From assembly GCA_900617975.1 (NCBI GenBank), contig UZAE01013352.1:2615-23367 (forward strand): a DNA stretch of 20,753 nucleotides, in the 5' to 3' direction. Below are positions 9,985-19,142 of the stretch, piece by piece; within the stretch, counting starts at the first letter, position 1, and every line of letters begins with the position of its first letter. Position numbers and translations under genes: made by a program. The notes below the pieces were generated by a model that searched no databases, had not been told where the DNA came from, and was given only the letters and a program-made list of their open reading frames with translations. Origin of the DNA: Rodentolepis nana. Its lineage: Eukaryota; Platyhelminthes; Cestoda; Cyclophyllidea; Hymenolepididae.

Positions 9985-10010
9985 ACTTCATCACAAATGG
10001 AAATCAGCAA

Positions 10011-10028
10011 TGACCCATCGGTGGGTCA
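10011..10028. repeat. Hairpin B (TGACCCA / TGGGTCA)
   Basis: A perfect 7-bp inverted repeat with loop TCGG. The sequence is nearly the same as hairpin A, 42 bp away, so the two form a direct repeat of palindromes. Confidence 0.85.
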
Positions 10029-11106
10029 TATCGCACTCAACGTGTAAAGATATCATATCATGCAACTCCATGTCCAAAACCATGACATTTTGTGAAAATT
10101 TTGTCAACATCGCCTGAAGAGACTCCTTGATCTACATGCAATCCGAACAATTTCCAATTTTGCGTGTTATGCTTCCGATTTTGCTAAAGATTTTGGCAGA
10201 TCAATAAAGGACTGCGTTGTCTGTAGTTCAGCAGGATAGCGCATTTTGCCTATAAGTTTCCTCGTCTTTGTTAGACAACGATTTCAATAAACTTTCCTAT
10301 GAGGAGTTGACCTCTACGACGCTTGTATGACCTTATGGTAGCAAAGGATTTCATCGAGTACAAGGTTCGTGGAAGAGGCTGAAACATTCAGTTGATTGCG
10401 ATGACAAAGACGAATTCCGATGACTGGGTACTCAAGCACTTAATTCCACGCCGGATTTTTGAAGAAGTCAGCGGTGCAAGTGTAATCAGATCGTCTGTTG
10501 TACAGCTTCCTTCTAGTCGTAGAACCCTCTAAATCTGTGCTGGAATTCATCAGGAAGCATCAAGCAACAACAATTATCTCCTTGTTTTGATAGTTGACGC
10601 AAATCACCCCGATACAAGGTTTGCTTTTCAATGATTCAGGGAGATTCCAACTATCCATTTTCAACACCATCATGTGTACAAGTGAGGAGTGTGCGTGAAT
10701 GCTTTTAACGCGTTGGGACAACATTTATTCTGAACACGTGAGACACATAGTAAAAGAGACGAACTCAATATTCGCACTCATTTGGTTCATTTTGACTATT
10801 TACAAGTTTATTTTTCTCCGTCCAATCAAAAGGAAAGAAACTCCAAGTGCTCTATTTACTCGTGAAAAAAGACATGAGAGCAATTTGCTATACTCACCGG
10901 AGGAATAAGCAAATTACAATAATTTTGAACCTTAATTCAACCCTTTAACGCCCTTAGAACTGTATGGTTCCTGTTCAAAATAAGATTCATTGGTACTCGT
11001 GATAGAAGGCGCTATTGCCATTTGAAACATGTTCATTACGCCTTTAGCCTACGCCTGATACACACCATAAAAACTCATCACGTCGGCGGCATCAGTCTGC
11101 TGTGAG

Positions 11107-11120
11107 ACACTCGCGAGTGT
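11107..11120. repeat. 14-bp perfect palindrome
   Basis: ACACTCGCGAGTGT is identical to its own reverse complement and carries two CpG in an AT-rich intron. Confidence 0.8.
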
Positions 11121-11333
11121 GCGGTTGGGTACATTTTTCAAAAAAAATTATTAGTGATAAGAGTGGGTGTTTATTGGAACCAGTTGACAAAACTGCATGA
11201 ATTTGAGTCGCCTCCTTGCTATTAAACTCCCACTTAATTCAGTTTTCATAGTACTCCAGACGTTCTCACCAAGCGTAATAAAGAAATAACCTTTGTTGAT
11301 CAAGCAATGCAAAACAGAGTGCCAAACAAATAC

Positions 11334-11546
11334 CTTTAAGTCCCTGTAGACGATAAATCGATTGTGCATATGTTCCAGCCCAAGAATGACCTCTGCTGCG
11401 TAAAACCGAACTTCCGATTCACTGAATACATTGTGTTGAGTCAGATGGTAATGCAGATCGCCTCCATTCATCAGGTCCAGTATGAAGCAAAGCTTCTCGG
11501 GTGTTTGGAAGGCATATGTCATGCAGACAATGAAGGGACATCCCTC
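11334..11546 (-). CDS. GRK2: GRK2/3-type receptor kinase, exon with the catalytic YRDLK loop
   Basis: This exon encodes 71 residues (70 with the alternative acceptor) from [16 protein letters not shown] through [15 protein letters not shown] (hinge and helix D) and [17 protein letters not shown] to YRDLK. YRDLK holds the catalytic aspartate (HRD equivalent). Identity to the GRK2/3 subfamily is almost residue for residue as I recall it. The minus-strand donor is AAG|GTATTT (11333), phase 0, and PAN follows in the next exon. The acceptor reads TTAGGAG|GGATGT: a cut after TTAG starts the exon at 11546 (adds Glu-Gly before CPF), and a cut three bases later starts it at 11543 (adds only Gly). The first is the better consensus; the second keeps the usual length. 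Both keep frame with the upstream exon ending VSTG. Confidence 0.95.
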
Positions 11547-13290
11547 CTAACGACCAACAAATGCGAAACTTAATTATTATTTTTTTATAATAAGATTAAC
11601 AAAATGATAAGACTACAATAGACCAATTTTCCTCAAATGCAACTATTCTGGAGACTGTATTGATAGCTTAAGTCAAAGTTTATACTCTAACCGTTCAAAA
11701 TGATTCATTTGTTTTAGTAATACTTTACTTCAATAAAAATGGCCGTTTTTACGTTAAACGGTTGAAATAGCACAACAATATTCAATAAGAATAAACAATG
11801 AAAGTTTAAAAGCCTATATTAGGCCGATGGGAGATTTTTTGCTTTTTACTCCTCAGATGGGCTCAAAAGTTAATCGTTAGACAGTTAACCGTTTTGATTG
11901 GTCGAACAGGATAATGATGATCAAACTAACTTATTACAAGCTTGGAGGTGTTCTTCTGTGGACATAACTTAGAAAACAAGAGCAAATCTATGTTTGAAAG
12001 GTATTCATTTATAAAGAAATATGATTAAAGTGCTAAAGGCAAACTAGTTGCTCTTAGCAACTGGTTTCCTTCACAGATAATCACTTAAATTGAAATATCA
12101 TTTTAATGACCTTTGACTTCTTCTTCTTCATTTCATACATTACAAACAATTTAAAAGTCATGCCCCAACCTTTCAAACTTGTCAATGACTTTGATGTCGG
12201 CATTACAAGCACCTTACACTTTCTAACACCATTTATTAGTCAAAGCATCGTGTCATCAAATAGTATTCAGCCTTCAGGTAGTAGATTTGAAGCTCAAATT
12301 AAAGGCTCATAAACTGGGAAGCGTTCAAATTGGATATATGACAACTGATCAACTAAATAAATGACTAATATTAACAACGATGGATTCTACGCTGGAGGTC
12401 ATACATATTCCAGTTGGTAGTTCAGTGCATGACGGATGAACTTACGAGTACCCAAATTACATTGACAGTGTACTTGCCGGTGGATAACGAAAATTGTCTA
12501 TTGGACTTTCTAAGTTGTGGTTAAATTGGCTGTTCCGATAACATCAAGTCACAAGTGGCTGTTAAGAAGACTCGCCAACTTTTTCCTCATCATCTGAAGG
12601 TCAGAAAGTTATCTTCTACTCAATTTCGTGACTTTAATTTAGCATCATATCGCTGAGGAGCACCGTAAAATTTACTCACTTCTGCGAGGAATTTTTCTCA
12701 AAATATTCTCTGTTGATGCTTCATCTGATTAGCTAGTTCAAAGGTAAATGAAGTGGCAATGTTCGCTCGAAGAAATCTTCAATACTTCTTACATTGAAGG
12801 AAATTAAATGCAGATTTCAAACGTTGTATTTCAAAGTGGAATCACTCCACCAGCAAATCGAACTGATTTAGCACTTATACTTGGCGAAATTGAGTAGGGT
12901 GTAGAGGGTGAAATTTGAGCTAACTTTCGGCCGGCTTTCACACAAATACTCATTCTCAAAATACCTCCGCCCTAATTTTATTTTTTTTTGCATTCGAAAA
13001 CAGAAGTACGTGATTACTTCAAATTGGTTAAATTTACATATTTGTGTGATTAGAACGCGCAGCATTCTTTAAGCGACCAAACTACTTAACCACTTTCAAA
13101 TCGAGGGTTGCTTGATGAGCATCAAATTCAATAACTTCCAATAATTGTTTTAATTCCTGATTGACAGGGTATAAGCAAACTCCTCTTCAACTTCAAGTAG
13201 GTCTGGATAAATCTGATAAATAAATTTTTATCAACTACCGGTAGAGATGCAGAAGTGGATGTCATAAATCGAATTTTTCCGGTGAATTGA

Positions 13291-13491
13291 ATCCTAAATG
13301 AGGCCACTCTATCGGTCAGCAATGAAGCAAACCATGCCAGCACTTTTCTCCGTGTCAAGGAGATTAAAGTTTTATATTCCAAATTTAAAGATAAGTGTTG
13401 GGTAGAGGCAAGAGAAGATTTGTCTAGATTCTGGGCCAAGGTTGAGGTATTTGCAAGAAGTCTATTTGGAGAGGGCTGTTTAAGGCTGTAA
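13291..13491 (+). other. Unrecognised open frame, plus strand, antisense in the GRK intron
   Basis: 66 codons lie between stops, rich in charged residues (for example KVLYSKFKDKCWVEAREDLS). No ATG-led start is evident and there is no good acceptor upstream, although GTAAGT follows its end (13488). The opposite strand is also open across 13128-13439. It could be a fragment of a decayed mobile element or chance. No family is recognised. Confidence 0.2.
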
Positions 13492-14344
13492 GTTATTAAA
13501 ATAAAACGACTGGAAACTGCAATTCACAATCATTTGAATAAGGAACAAAGCACGTATTCTGAGGTAAAGAAAGCTGCCTATTTAAACATTAGTCACATTC
13601 TACCGTGTTGGATCGTGCATCGACTTTATTCCACTCGTTAAATGTAAATTTTTGCGGGTTGCTGATCCATGAACAAAGCACGTAAATTAATCTACTTAAC
13701 TTGACATAATTTCGAATTCCAAAGGTTTATAACTGGCACTTTATCCCTTCCAATGACTCTCTAATTTTCATTGTCCGATCCTCCCTCAACTTACTACCTT
13801 TCAATCATCCCTCCACTCAACACGCACCTTAAAATCTTAGAACTGCCAAACTGATTACTCGTGCACATCCTAAGATTTTGGGTTCAGTAAGAAGTTATCA
13901 GAGACTCACGTAGAAGGAATCTAGGAGAATTCTTACTAGCGAACTTAATGGCACATTAAACTCGTTTCCATTTTTATACATCTAGAGCTGTCTTAAATCG
14001 GCAGTTTAACAACTATCAAACTTGATCTTTATTGCAATATTTAGTTATAAATGATTCACTTAAAATATATATGTTTTGTCCAGTTATGAAGTTTATAATA
14101 TTTGCAATCTCAAAAAAGATGAAAGTAGAAAGTGAATTAAAAAAGCAACTTAAAACTTGTTACAATTTTTGTGCAAGAGAGCACGAAAAATTTGAGTTGA
14201 GACGCCATGTGGAATTCAAATGTTTTAAATCCGCTGAGAATTACCCTTTCGAATTTAAATTAGTCCACAGAGAAAAAGTTCGTTACACCCAAAAGAAAAT
14301 CATTTAAAAGTGGTAAATAGAACGAAAATTAAAACAAAAACTGA

Positions 14345-14439
14345 ATTTACGTCTTGGAGTATTTAGGTGGACAATTACTTGATTATTTACTCCCAGTCCA
14401 GGAGGTTTCAGTGAACTAAAAACCTCCTAAAACGTAAAT
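14345..14439. repeat. Small imperfect palindrome, MITE-like
   Basis: The outer arms ATTTACGT (14345-14352) and ACGTAAAT (14432-14439) are perfect inverted copies. An inner hairpin pairs AGGAGGTTT (14400-14408) with AAACCTCCT (14420-14428) across an 11-base loop, and TTTAGGTGG (14362-14370) is nearly complementary to the same right arm. There is no clear target duplication. Confidence 0.45.
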
Positions 14440-15192
14440 ATCATCCTCCATCTTTATTCAATGCTGCTTATTCGAACGAATTTAAAGCGATCGTTATCGA
14501 TTTTCGGCTCTATTATTTATAATGGCGGCAATTTCTAAGGGAATAATAAAGATTGCTTTAAATGACCACAAGGTCACTTGCTATTTCAATAGATTATACA
14601 CTTCTAGGGAACTAACTAGAGTTTGCACGAATCAGCACACAAACTGGCAACAAACGTCTTGTGAATGTCATAACGACAGATTCTACTATGTTACAACCAT
14701 GAAGGTTGGTATCTAACTACCATCTCGACCATTAAAAGCACCATAAAAATTAGACGCAGTTGAACTCGATTTAACCGTTTTAATGGTAGCATACTAAGTA
14801 AAACCAAAATCAACCTGTCCAACAAAAAGGCTCTCAAAGTTTCAAGGCAATAAAAGATGCCGGGAGAATTTTTTACAACTATTCAAGGGGGAAATATCTA
14901 AATTCTATTTTCTCTTTTTCACTTCAAATATCCTATTAAAAGTACAAATACGGCAAAAGAAATTACCAAAGACTGATGGCATTCATCATCAGTGGAAGCT
15001 ATTCTTGCAAGCCGTAATTAAACGTCTCATATTGGTGGCAATAATAAATGCGCAAAAGCTCTACGCTTTATAAAGTATAAAGTATTAAATCACGACTTAT
15101 TATGTGAATTTATTTCTTTTTTCGCCCTAATAAAAATATTAATTTTCTAATTATTAGAAGTCACTATAGCAAAAAGGGGGACTTGTACTTAC

Positions 15193-15292
15193 CCCGGTAC
15201 TAACGAGTGACAGCATGGCGCGCTCATTGAGAGCAAGGGACTCCCCACCCTTCATTTTGATCCTCTTCTTGTCCAAACACTTCATTGCGTAC
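15193..15292 (-). CDS. GRK2: GRK2/3-type receptor kinase, exon with the ATP-binding lysine
   Basis: The 100-nt exon encodes the end of one split codon plus 33 residues, [16 protein letters not shown] then [20 protein letters not shown] carries the invariant ATP-anchoring lysine (K220 of mammalian GRK2), and NER is the helix C glutamate region. The minus-strand acceptor is TTGTTTTTAG|G; the single G completes a split codon (expected Met, as in GKMYAMK) whose first two bases come from the missing upstream exon. The donor is ACCGGG|GTAAGT, phase 0. The glycine-rich-loop exon expected next (GRGGFGEV type) was searched for by eye on the minus strand up to 20753 and not found. A SINE copy begins only 38 bp from the acceptor. 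Confidence 0.95.
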
Positions 15293-15321
15293 CTAAAAAC
15301 AAGAACCAACAGGAGTTCTAA

Positions 15322-15330
15322 GATAAAAGT
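15322..15330 (+). repeat. Target-site duplication of SINE copy 4 (left)
   Basis: GATAAAAGT, repeated exactly at 15653-15661. Confidence 0.75.
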
Positions 15331-15652
15331 GGGATGTGCGAGAGAGTTAACTCCGCGTAGTGCACCCTGGTCAACGTATGCTCATACGGCAAAAAAAGTC
15401 TATTAACCGGCAATTGACTTCTGAGATCAAACTGCCATGACCCCACTGTATGTCATAGTCGACCAATTCACAGCACTCACCTCACCTTTCATCTACCGTT
15501 GTGTCTGTCTCTTTTACATCCTTGGAACACTCTTCTGTTCCCCCCCCCCTCTCGAATTTTTTCGCTTTGATGTTCCTCTCCCTCTGTGAAGCCTGAAGTC
15601 AACTAAAGGTTTAATGATAACTATCATAAAGCCTGCCATTTGATATACATAT
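15331..15652 (+). mobile_element. SINE-like element, copy 4, next to a GRK exon
   Basis: A full-length copy between 9-bp duplications (15322-15330, 15653-15661). It starts GGGATGTGCGAGAGAG, continues with CGTAGTGCACCCTGGTCAAC, ATACGGCAAAAAAGTCTATT and a C-run at about 15541-15549, and ends with the shared tail (CCTGAAGTCAACTAAAGG, TAATGATAACTATCATAAAG, CCTGCCATTTGATA). It is antisense to GRK, directly upstream (in transcript sense) of the exon's polypyrimidine tract. Confidence 0.9.
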
Positions 15653-15843
15653 GATAAAAGTAAAAATGAGTTTTGTACTCCTGCCAATACGCGCTTATTC
15701 GAGCATTCCATTTTAACTCTTCTATTTCGCAATTCAACTTCTCCCCAAGTTTTCATCTTTTAACAGAGTAGAGCACCACTTCCAAAAGCAAACAATTAGT
15801 TTTAAAGCAAATCGATATGGTTTCAATGATTTAGGTTAGACAA

Positions 15844-15874
15844 TGTGTGTGTGTGTGCGTGCGTGCGTGTGTGT
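15844..15874 (+). repeat. (TG)n/(CGTG)n microsatellite
   Basis: TG repeats interrupted by three GC steps (GTGCGTGCGTGCGTGT), about 31 bp. Confidence 0.95.
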
Positions 15875-16570
15875 AGTAGTAGAGGAGATCATTCATATCG
15901 CAGGGAATTTAACGCGTCCAAAGCCAACGAAATACCATCTGCCAAGAACTGCATTTCTTAGCATAAAGCATTTCCACATAGGCTTAAATTTTAAATGCCA
16001 AAGCAAAGTACTTTTATGCGGCCAACTTTACAATCTCATTTAAATAAGATTCTCCACTTCACTAACTCATCAATCTTGTGATTATTTGTAGTTTAATTAC
16101 AGATTTTCAAATTCAAATTTTGCAAATCCTATTAGTGAAATAGTCCTTTGTCAAAATTACTTTGAACAACTGCGTTAGGAGTGATCGAAAACATAGTCAT
16201 CGATTTACGAAACAAAAAAATTCGGCTTTGTGATAGACATTTTTAAAATAGAGATGCAAATTTTCAAATCCTTCGACAAATTATGGGGTTCCTTTCCAAC
16301 ATGAGTAATAAAAAAAAATTCCATTGCCATATTAACACTTCAGTTTTTCAATCTTAAATACGATATTTGCTATTGAATTAGTTAAAAAAAAACTTTTTTG
16401 AAATAGAAATAATTGAATTATTGCAAATAATTTACTGGTGGTCAAATTTAATAGACTGTGAGGATTGGAATTCTAAAATTAGCACTTCCATAATCAGCGT
16501 TCAGGCAAGGACATTGAACTATAAGAGTGCATGTGTCCCGTAAAATATCTCCCATTTTTAATTGAAAACT

Positions 16571-16590
16571 ACACACACACACACACACAC
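16571..16590 (+). repeat. (AC)10 microsatellite
   Basis: Ten perfect AC units. Confidence 0.97.
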
Positions 16591-16690
16591 GCAGCTGCTA
16601 AAAAATCGATCGTGCGAAGGAAAATCATAAGTAGGAATAATTATTGATTTTATAATGCCTACTTTACTTGGAATCTGTCAAGTAGGGGAA

Positions 16691-16711
16691 GGGGGGTGGG
16701 GTGGGGTGGGG
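16691..16711 (+). repeat. G-quadruplex motif
   Basis: G6-T-G4-T-G4-T-G4: four G runs with single-base T loops, the most stable class of G-quadruplex pattern. It is preceded by a further AGGGGAA. If GRK is transcribed through here, the G-rich strand is the non-template sense complement's partner, so the RNA carries the C-rich copy. Confidence 0.85.
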
Positions 16712-17020
16712 TGCATTTCACAGTGATATTTACCTAGCAATGAAAGTGGCTGAATTGCCGCGCAGTTCACTACGTTCACACGAAATGCCTTTAATTTATA
16801 GCACCGCGCAGGCATTACCTCCCATAAATTACAATTTATCTTTTTACGAAGGATGTTTATTGTTACAAATTAAAATAATTGCTTTCACTTTCCGTTTTTA
16901 AAAATTAGAGAGAATGTCGAGATTGGGAATAAAAGATGAGGAAAGCCAAAAAATCAATGGAATTATTAATTTTCAGTTGAATAATGGCAAAATTTAAATG
17001 GAAAATTTTCTAATCTGATC

Positions 17021-17034
17021 AATAATAATAATAA
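17021..17034 (+). repeat. (AAT)n microsatellite
   Basis: A short AAT repeat of about 14 bp. Confidence 0.85.
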
Positions 17035-17754
17035 TTGTTTTAATAAAAAAGGTAATGAAACTGCTATTAATGTCTTAGCGAAGAAGAAAATGATGTATAC
17101 TAATAGGGTCGAATTAGGACTTGGAGAGCAAGTGATATCATCATGTGTCAAGTTAATTGGCAGTTGGTGGTAGATATGTTACTCTCGTTTATTTTTTGGA
17201 TGATCAACGACATTTAAAGGCTTGACGAATTAAAAGCACTTAATTCTAAGTGAGACAATCTGACTTTCAAGAGAAATCGAGAGATTTCACACTTTGAATA
17301 TATGAAAAGTATTTAGGATGATATATTGATGGTGCTTTAAGGTGAAAACAGGGGTTAATCGTTTCGAAGCCAAAGTCAATCATTTATTCACACAACTGTA
17401 CTAATCTTATTGGAGAAAATACTTGTAATACTAGTAATGGACTTTACCAGTTCAAGAAAACTTTCAGCATAAAGCGACACCCAAGGATCCAGGCATTAAG
17501 GAGTTCAATACCTAAGATTTGGATTCTTCATTCTTGTCAAGAGCACAATTTTCAACAGAATAAAGCCCAGAAATGACATGGTTTTTTTCGTATTTCTGCT
17601 CGTGTCTTTTTGAGATTAGCCGATTAAAGAGTCACTTCAAAGCATGCTCCTAAGTTCAACACAATTCAACGTTACTTCATTGTTCCAAGACGACAGCTAG
17701 GAAAGTTGTGCCAATGAATTGAAGGCATTATGCGATTTAATACAAACATATAAT

Positions 17755-17767
17755 AATCATGTATCAT
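17755..17767 (+). repeat. Target-site duplication of SINE copy 5 (left)
   Basis: AATCATGTATCAT, repeated exactly at 18097-18109. Confidence 0.9.
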
Positions 17768-18096
17768 GGGGTGTGGGATAGACCTACCTCCATGTGGTGC
17801 ACCCTTGGCGACGCATACTCATACGGCAAAAAAGTCTATTATTCGGCAGTTGACTTCCGACTTCAAAACACCATCACCTCACTGTATGTCATATTCGACT
17901 ACTTCCACTGTACTCACCTCACCTTTTTCACTCTACCTTTGTGTCTGTGTCTTTTACATCTTTGAAACGTTCTTCCGCCCCTCCCCCCTCTCGACTTATT
18001 TCGCCACTTTGATGTTCCTTCCCCTCTGTGAAGCTTGAAGTCAACTAAAGGGCTAACGATAATTAAAAAACGCCTGCCATTTAATACAAATAAATA
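17768..18096 (+). mobile_element. SINE-like element, copy 5
   Basis: A full-length copy of 329 bp with exact 13-bp duplications (17755-17767, 18097-18109), giving a clean definition of both ends. It begins GGGGTGTGGGATAGACCTAC and ends ATACAAATAAATA. The body has GGCAAAAAAGTCTATTATTC, TTCAAAACACCATCACC, CTCTACCTTTGTGTCTGTG and CTCCCCCCTCTCGAC. The tail is GAAGTCAACTAAAGGGCTAA, with the stem-loop lost to mutation (ACGATAATTAAAAAA). Several short open frames across it are incidental. Confidence 0.92.
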
Positions 18097-18109
18097 AATC
18101 ATGTATCAT

Positions 18110-18438
18110 TTTTCATGGTCACCTCAATTTTGGCATACAAGAATAGGAATTAGTCTTTCTTACAATATACCTTGGGTATACGTTTCATATAAATTGATCC
18201 CCACTTTATCCTGGTGATATGAATATGCTGGTTCATTACTATCCGAAATATCACTCATGTACCTCGAGGGAACTCTATTGATTTTTTCAGTGTTTTTTAA
18301 TTTATTTCAGAAATACCAATTCACCCAATAAACAAGGGAAAAGGCTTGAAATTTGGATATTGAAGCAGTCAAATTTTGCTTGACTTGGATTCCTGCTTCT
18401 GCAAAATCACCATCCATTAATCCATATTGAAAGGATTC
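18110..18438. other. Spacer between SINE copies 5 and 6
   Basis: AT-rich; I see nothing in it. Confidence 0.5.
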
Positions 18439-18453
18439 AATGTTCTCTATGCT

Positions 18454-18759
18454 GGGGTGCTCGATATAATTGCCTCTATGGCCAACGAATACTCATACGG
18501 CAAAAAGTATATTATTCGGCAGTTGACCTCTGACTTCAAACTACCATGATACCCACTGTATGTCAATTCAACCCCTTCAACAGTACTCATCTTACCTTTT
18601 CTCTACCTTTGTGTCCATCTGCCTCTTTACATCTGTGAATCACTCTACTGTTCCCTCTCTCGAATTTTAGTCACTGTGATGTTCCTCCCCTTTGTGATGT
18701 CCGAAGTCAGCTAAAGAGGTAATGATAACTATCAAAACCCCTGCCATTTGATAAAAATT
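18454..18759 (+). mobile_element. SINE-like element, copy 6
   Basis: A near full-length copy. It begins GGGGTGCTCGATATA and contains ATACGGCAAAAAGTATATTA, TTGACCTCTGACTTCAAAC and CTCTACCTTTGTGTCC. It lacks the C-run, and ends with GAAGTCAGCTAAAGAGG, TAATGATAACTATCAAAA and CCTGCCATTTGATA. Flanks AATGTTCTCTATGCT (18439-18453) and AATGCTTTCTATACT (18760-18774) match at 12 of 15 positions, a decayed target duplication, so this is an older insertion. Confidence 0.87.
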
Positions 18760-19098
18760 AATGCTTTCTATACTTAGATGCTTTCCCACTATGATGTCTT
18801 GTAAGATTTTTAGTTAGTGTGGAAAATAAATAATTCAATTATGCAAAGAGATTTTAAAAATAGGGAGCCACTGGGAACAGAAATGATTTTGTTTAGAAAA
18901 GAAGGCCATTTATATAAACGACCTCTAATGTATTATTCTTCAAAAAAACTTGAAATACAGCACACAAGGCATCAACAAATTTACGTTTGAGAAAAAATAC
19001 AAATTTTATTGCAAATAAAATTGTTTAAGAGAACCGATTAAAGGGCTAATTTCCTTTCCCTCTCACCTGTCATTTAGAAAAGTCAAATGGAGTAAACT

Positions 19099-19142
19099 AC
19101 TTAAATACAGCTCAAATTTAATTGCTTAACTTAAATACAGCT
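19099..19142 (+). repeat. Spaced direct repeat, 14 bp, 30-bp period
   Basis: ACTTAAATACAGCT occurs exactly at 19099-19112 and 19129-19142. Confidence 0.85.

Larger units (their letters stand above)
9809..11333. other. GRK intron, GC-richer middle without a recognised gene
   Basis: It holds two related hairpins (9969-10028) and then a GC-richer stretch (about 10090-10910). That stretch contains short protein-like pieces in different frames, for example plus-strand KDFGRSIKDCVVCSS near 10190-10230, broken by many stops. It may be a decayed transposon, but no family is assignable. A 14-bp perfect palindrome lies at 11107-11120. Confidence 0.45.
11547..15192 (-). other. GRK intron of about 3.65 kb
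   Basis: It is bounded by donor GGG|GTAAGT (15192) and the TAGGAG acceptor (11547/11544). It is AT-rich and holds an unrecognised open frame pair at 13128-13491 and a small palindromic unit at 14345-14439. Open frames at 14032-14307 and 14522-14716 have no recognisable motif and look like chance. Confidence 0.75.
15662..17754. other. Non-coding stretch with microsatellites, probable GRK intron
   Basis: AT-rich apart from a GT/GC repeat, an AC repeat, a G-quadruplex motif and a short AAT repeat, listed separately. No gene is recognised. Confidence 0.5.

Noticed and set aside
11364..11573. Plus-strand 69-codon frame
   Set aside because: It is the complement of the GRK exon at 11334-11546.
15514..15756. 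Minus-strand frame containing WGEVELRNRRVKME, briefly resembling the missing GRK glycine-loop exon
   Set aside because: It lacks GRGGFG, has no donor at the required AAG-AT position, and mostly runs through antisense SINE copy 4.
17759..18102. Several 60-90 codon frames on both strands
   Set aside because: All lie across SINE copy 5; the family copies do not conserve any frame.
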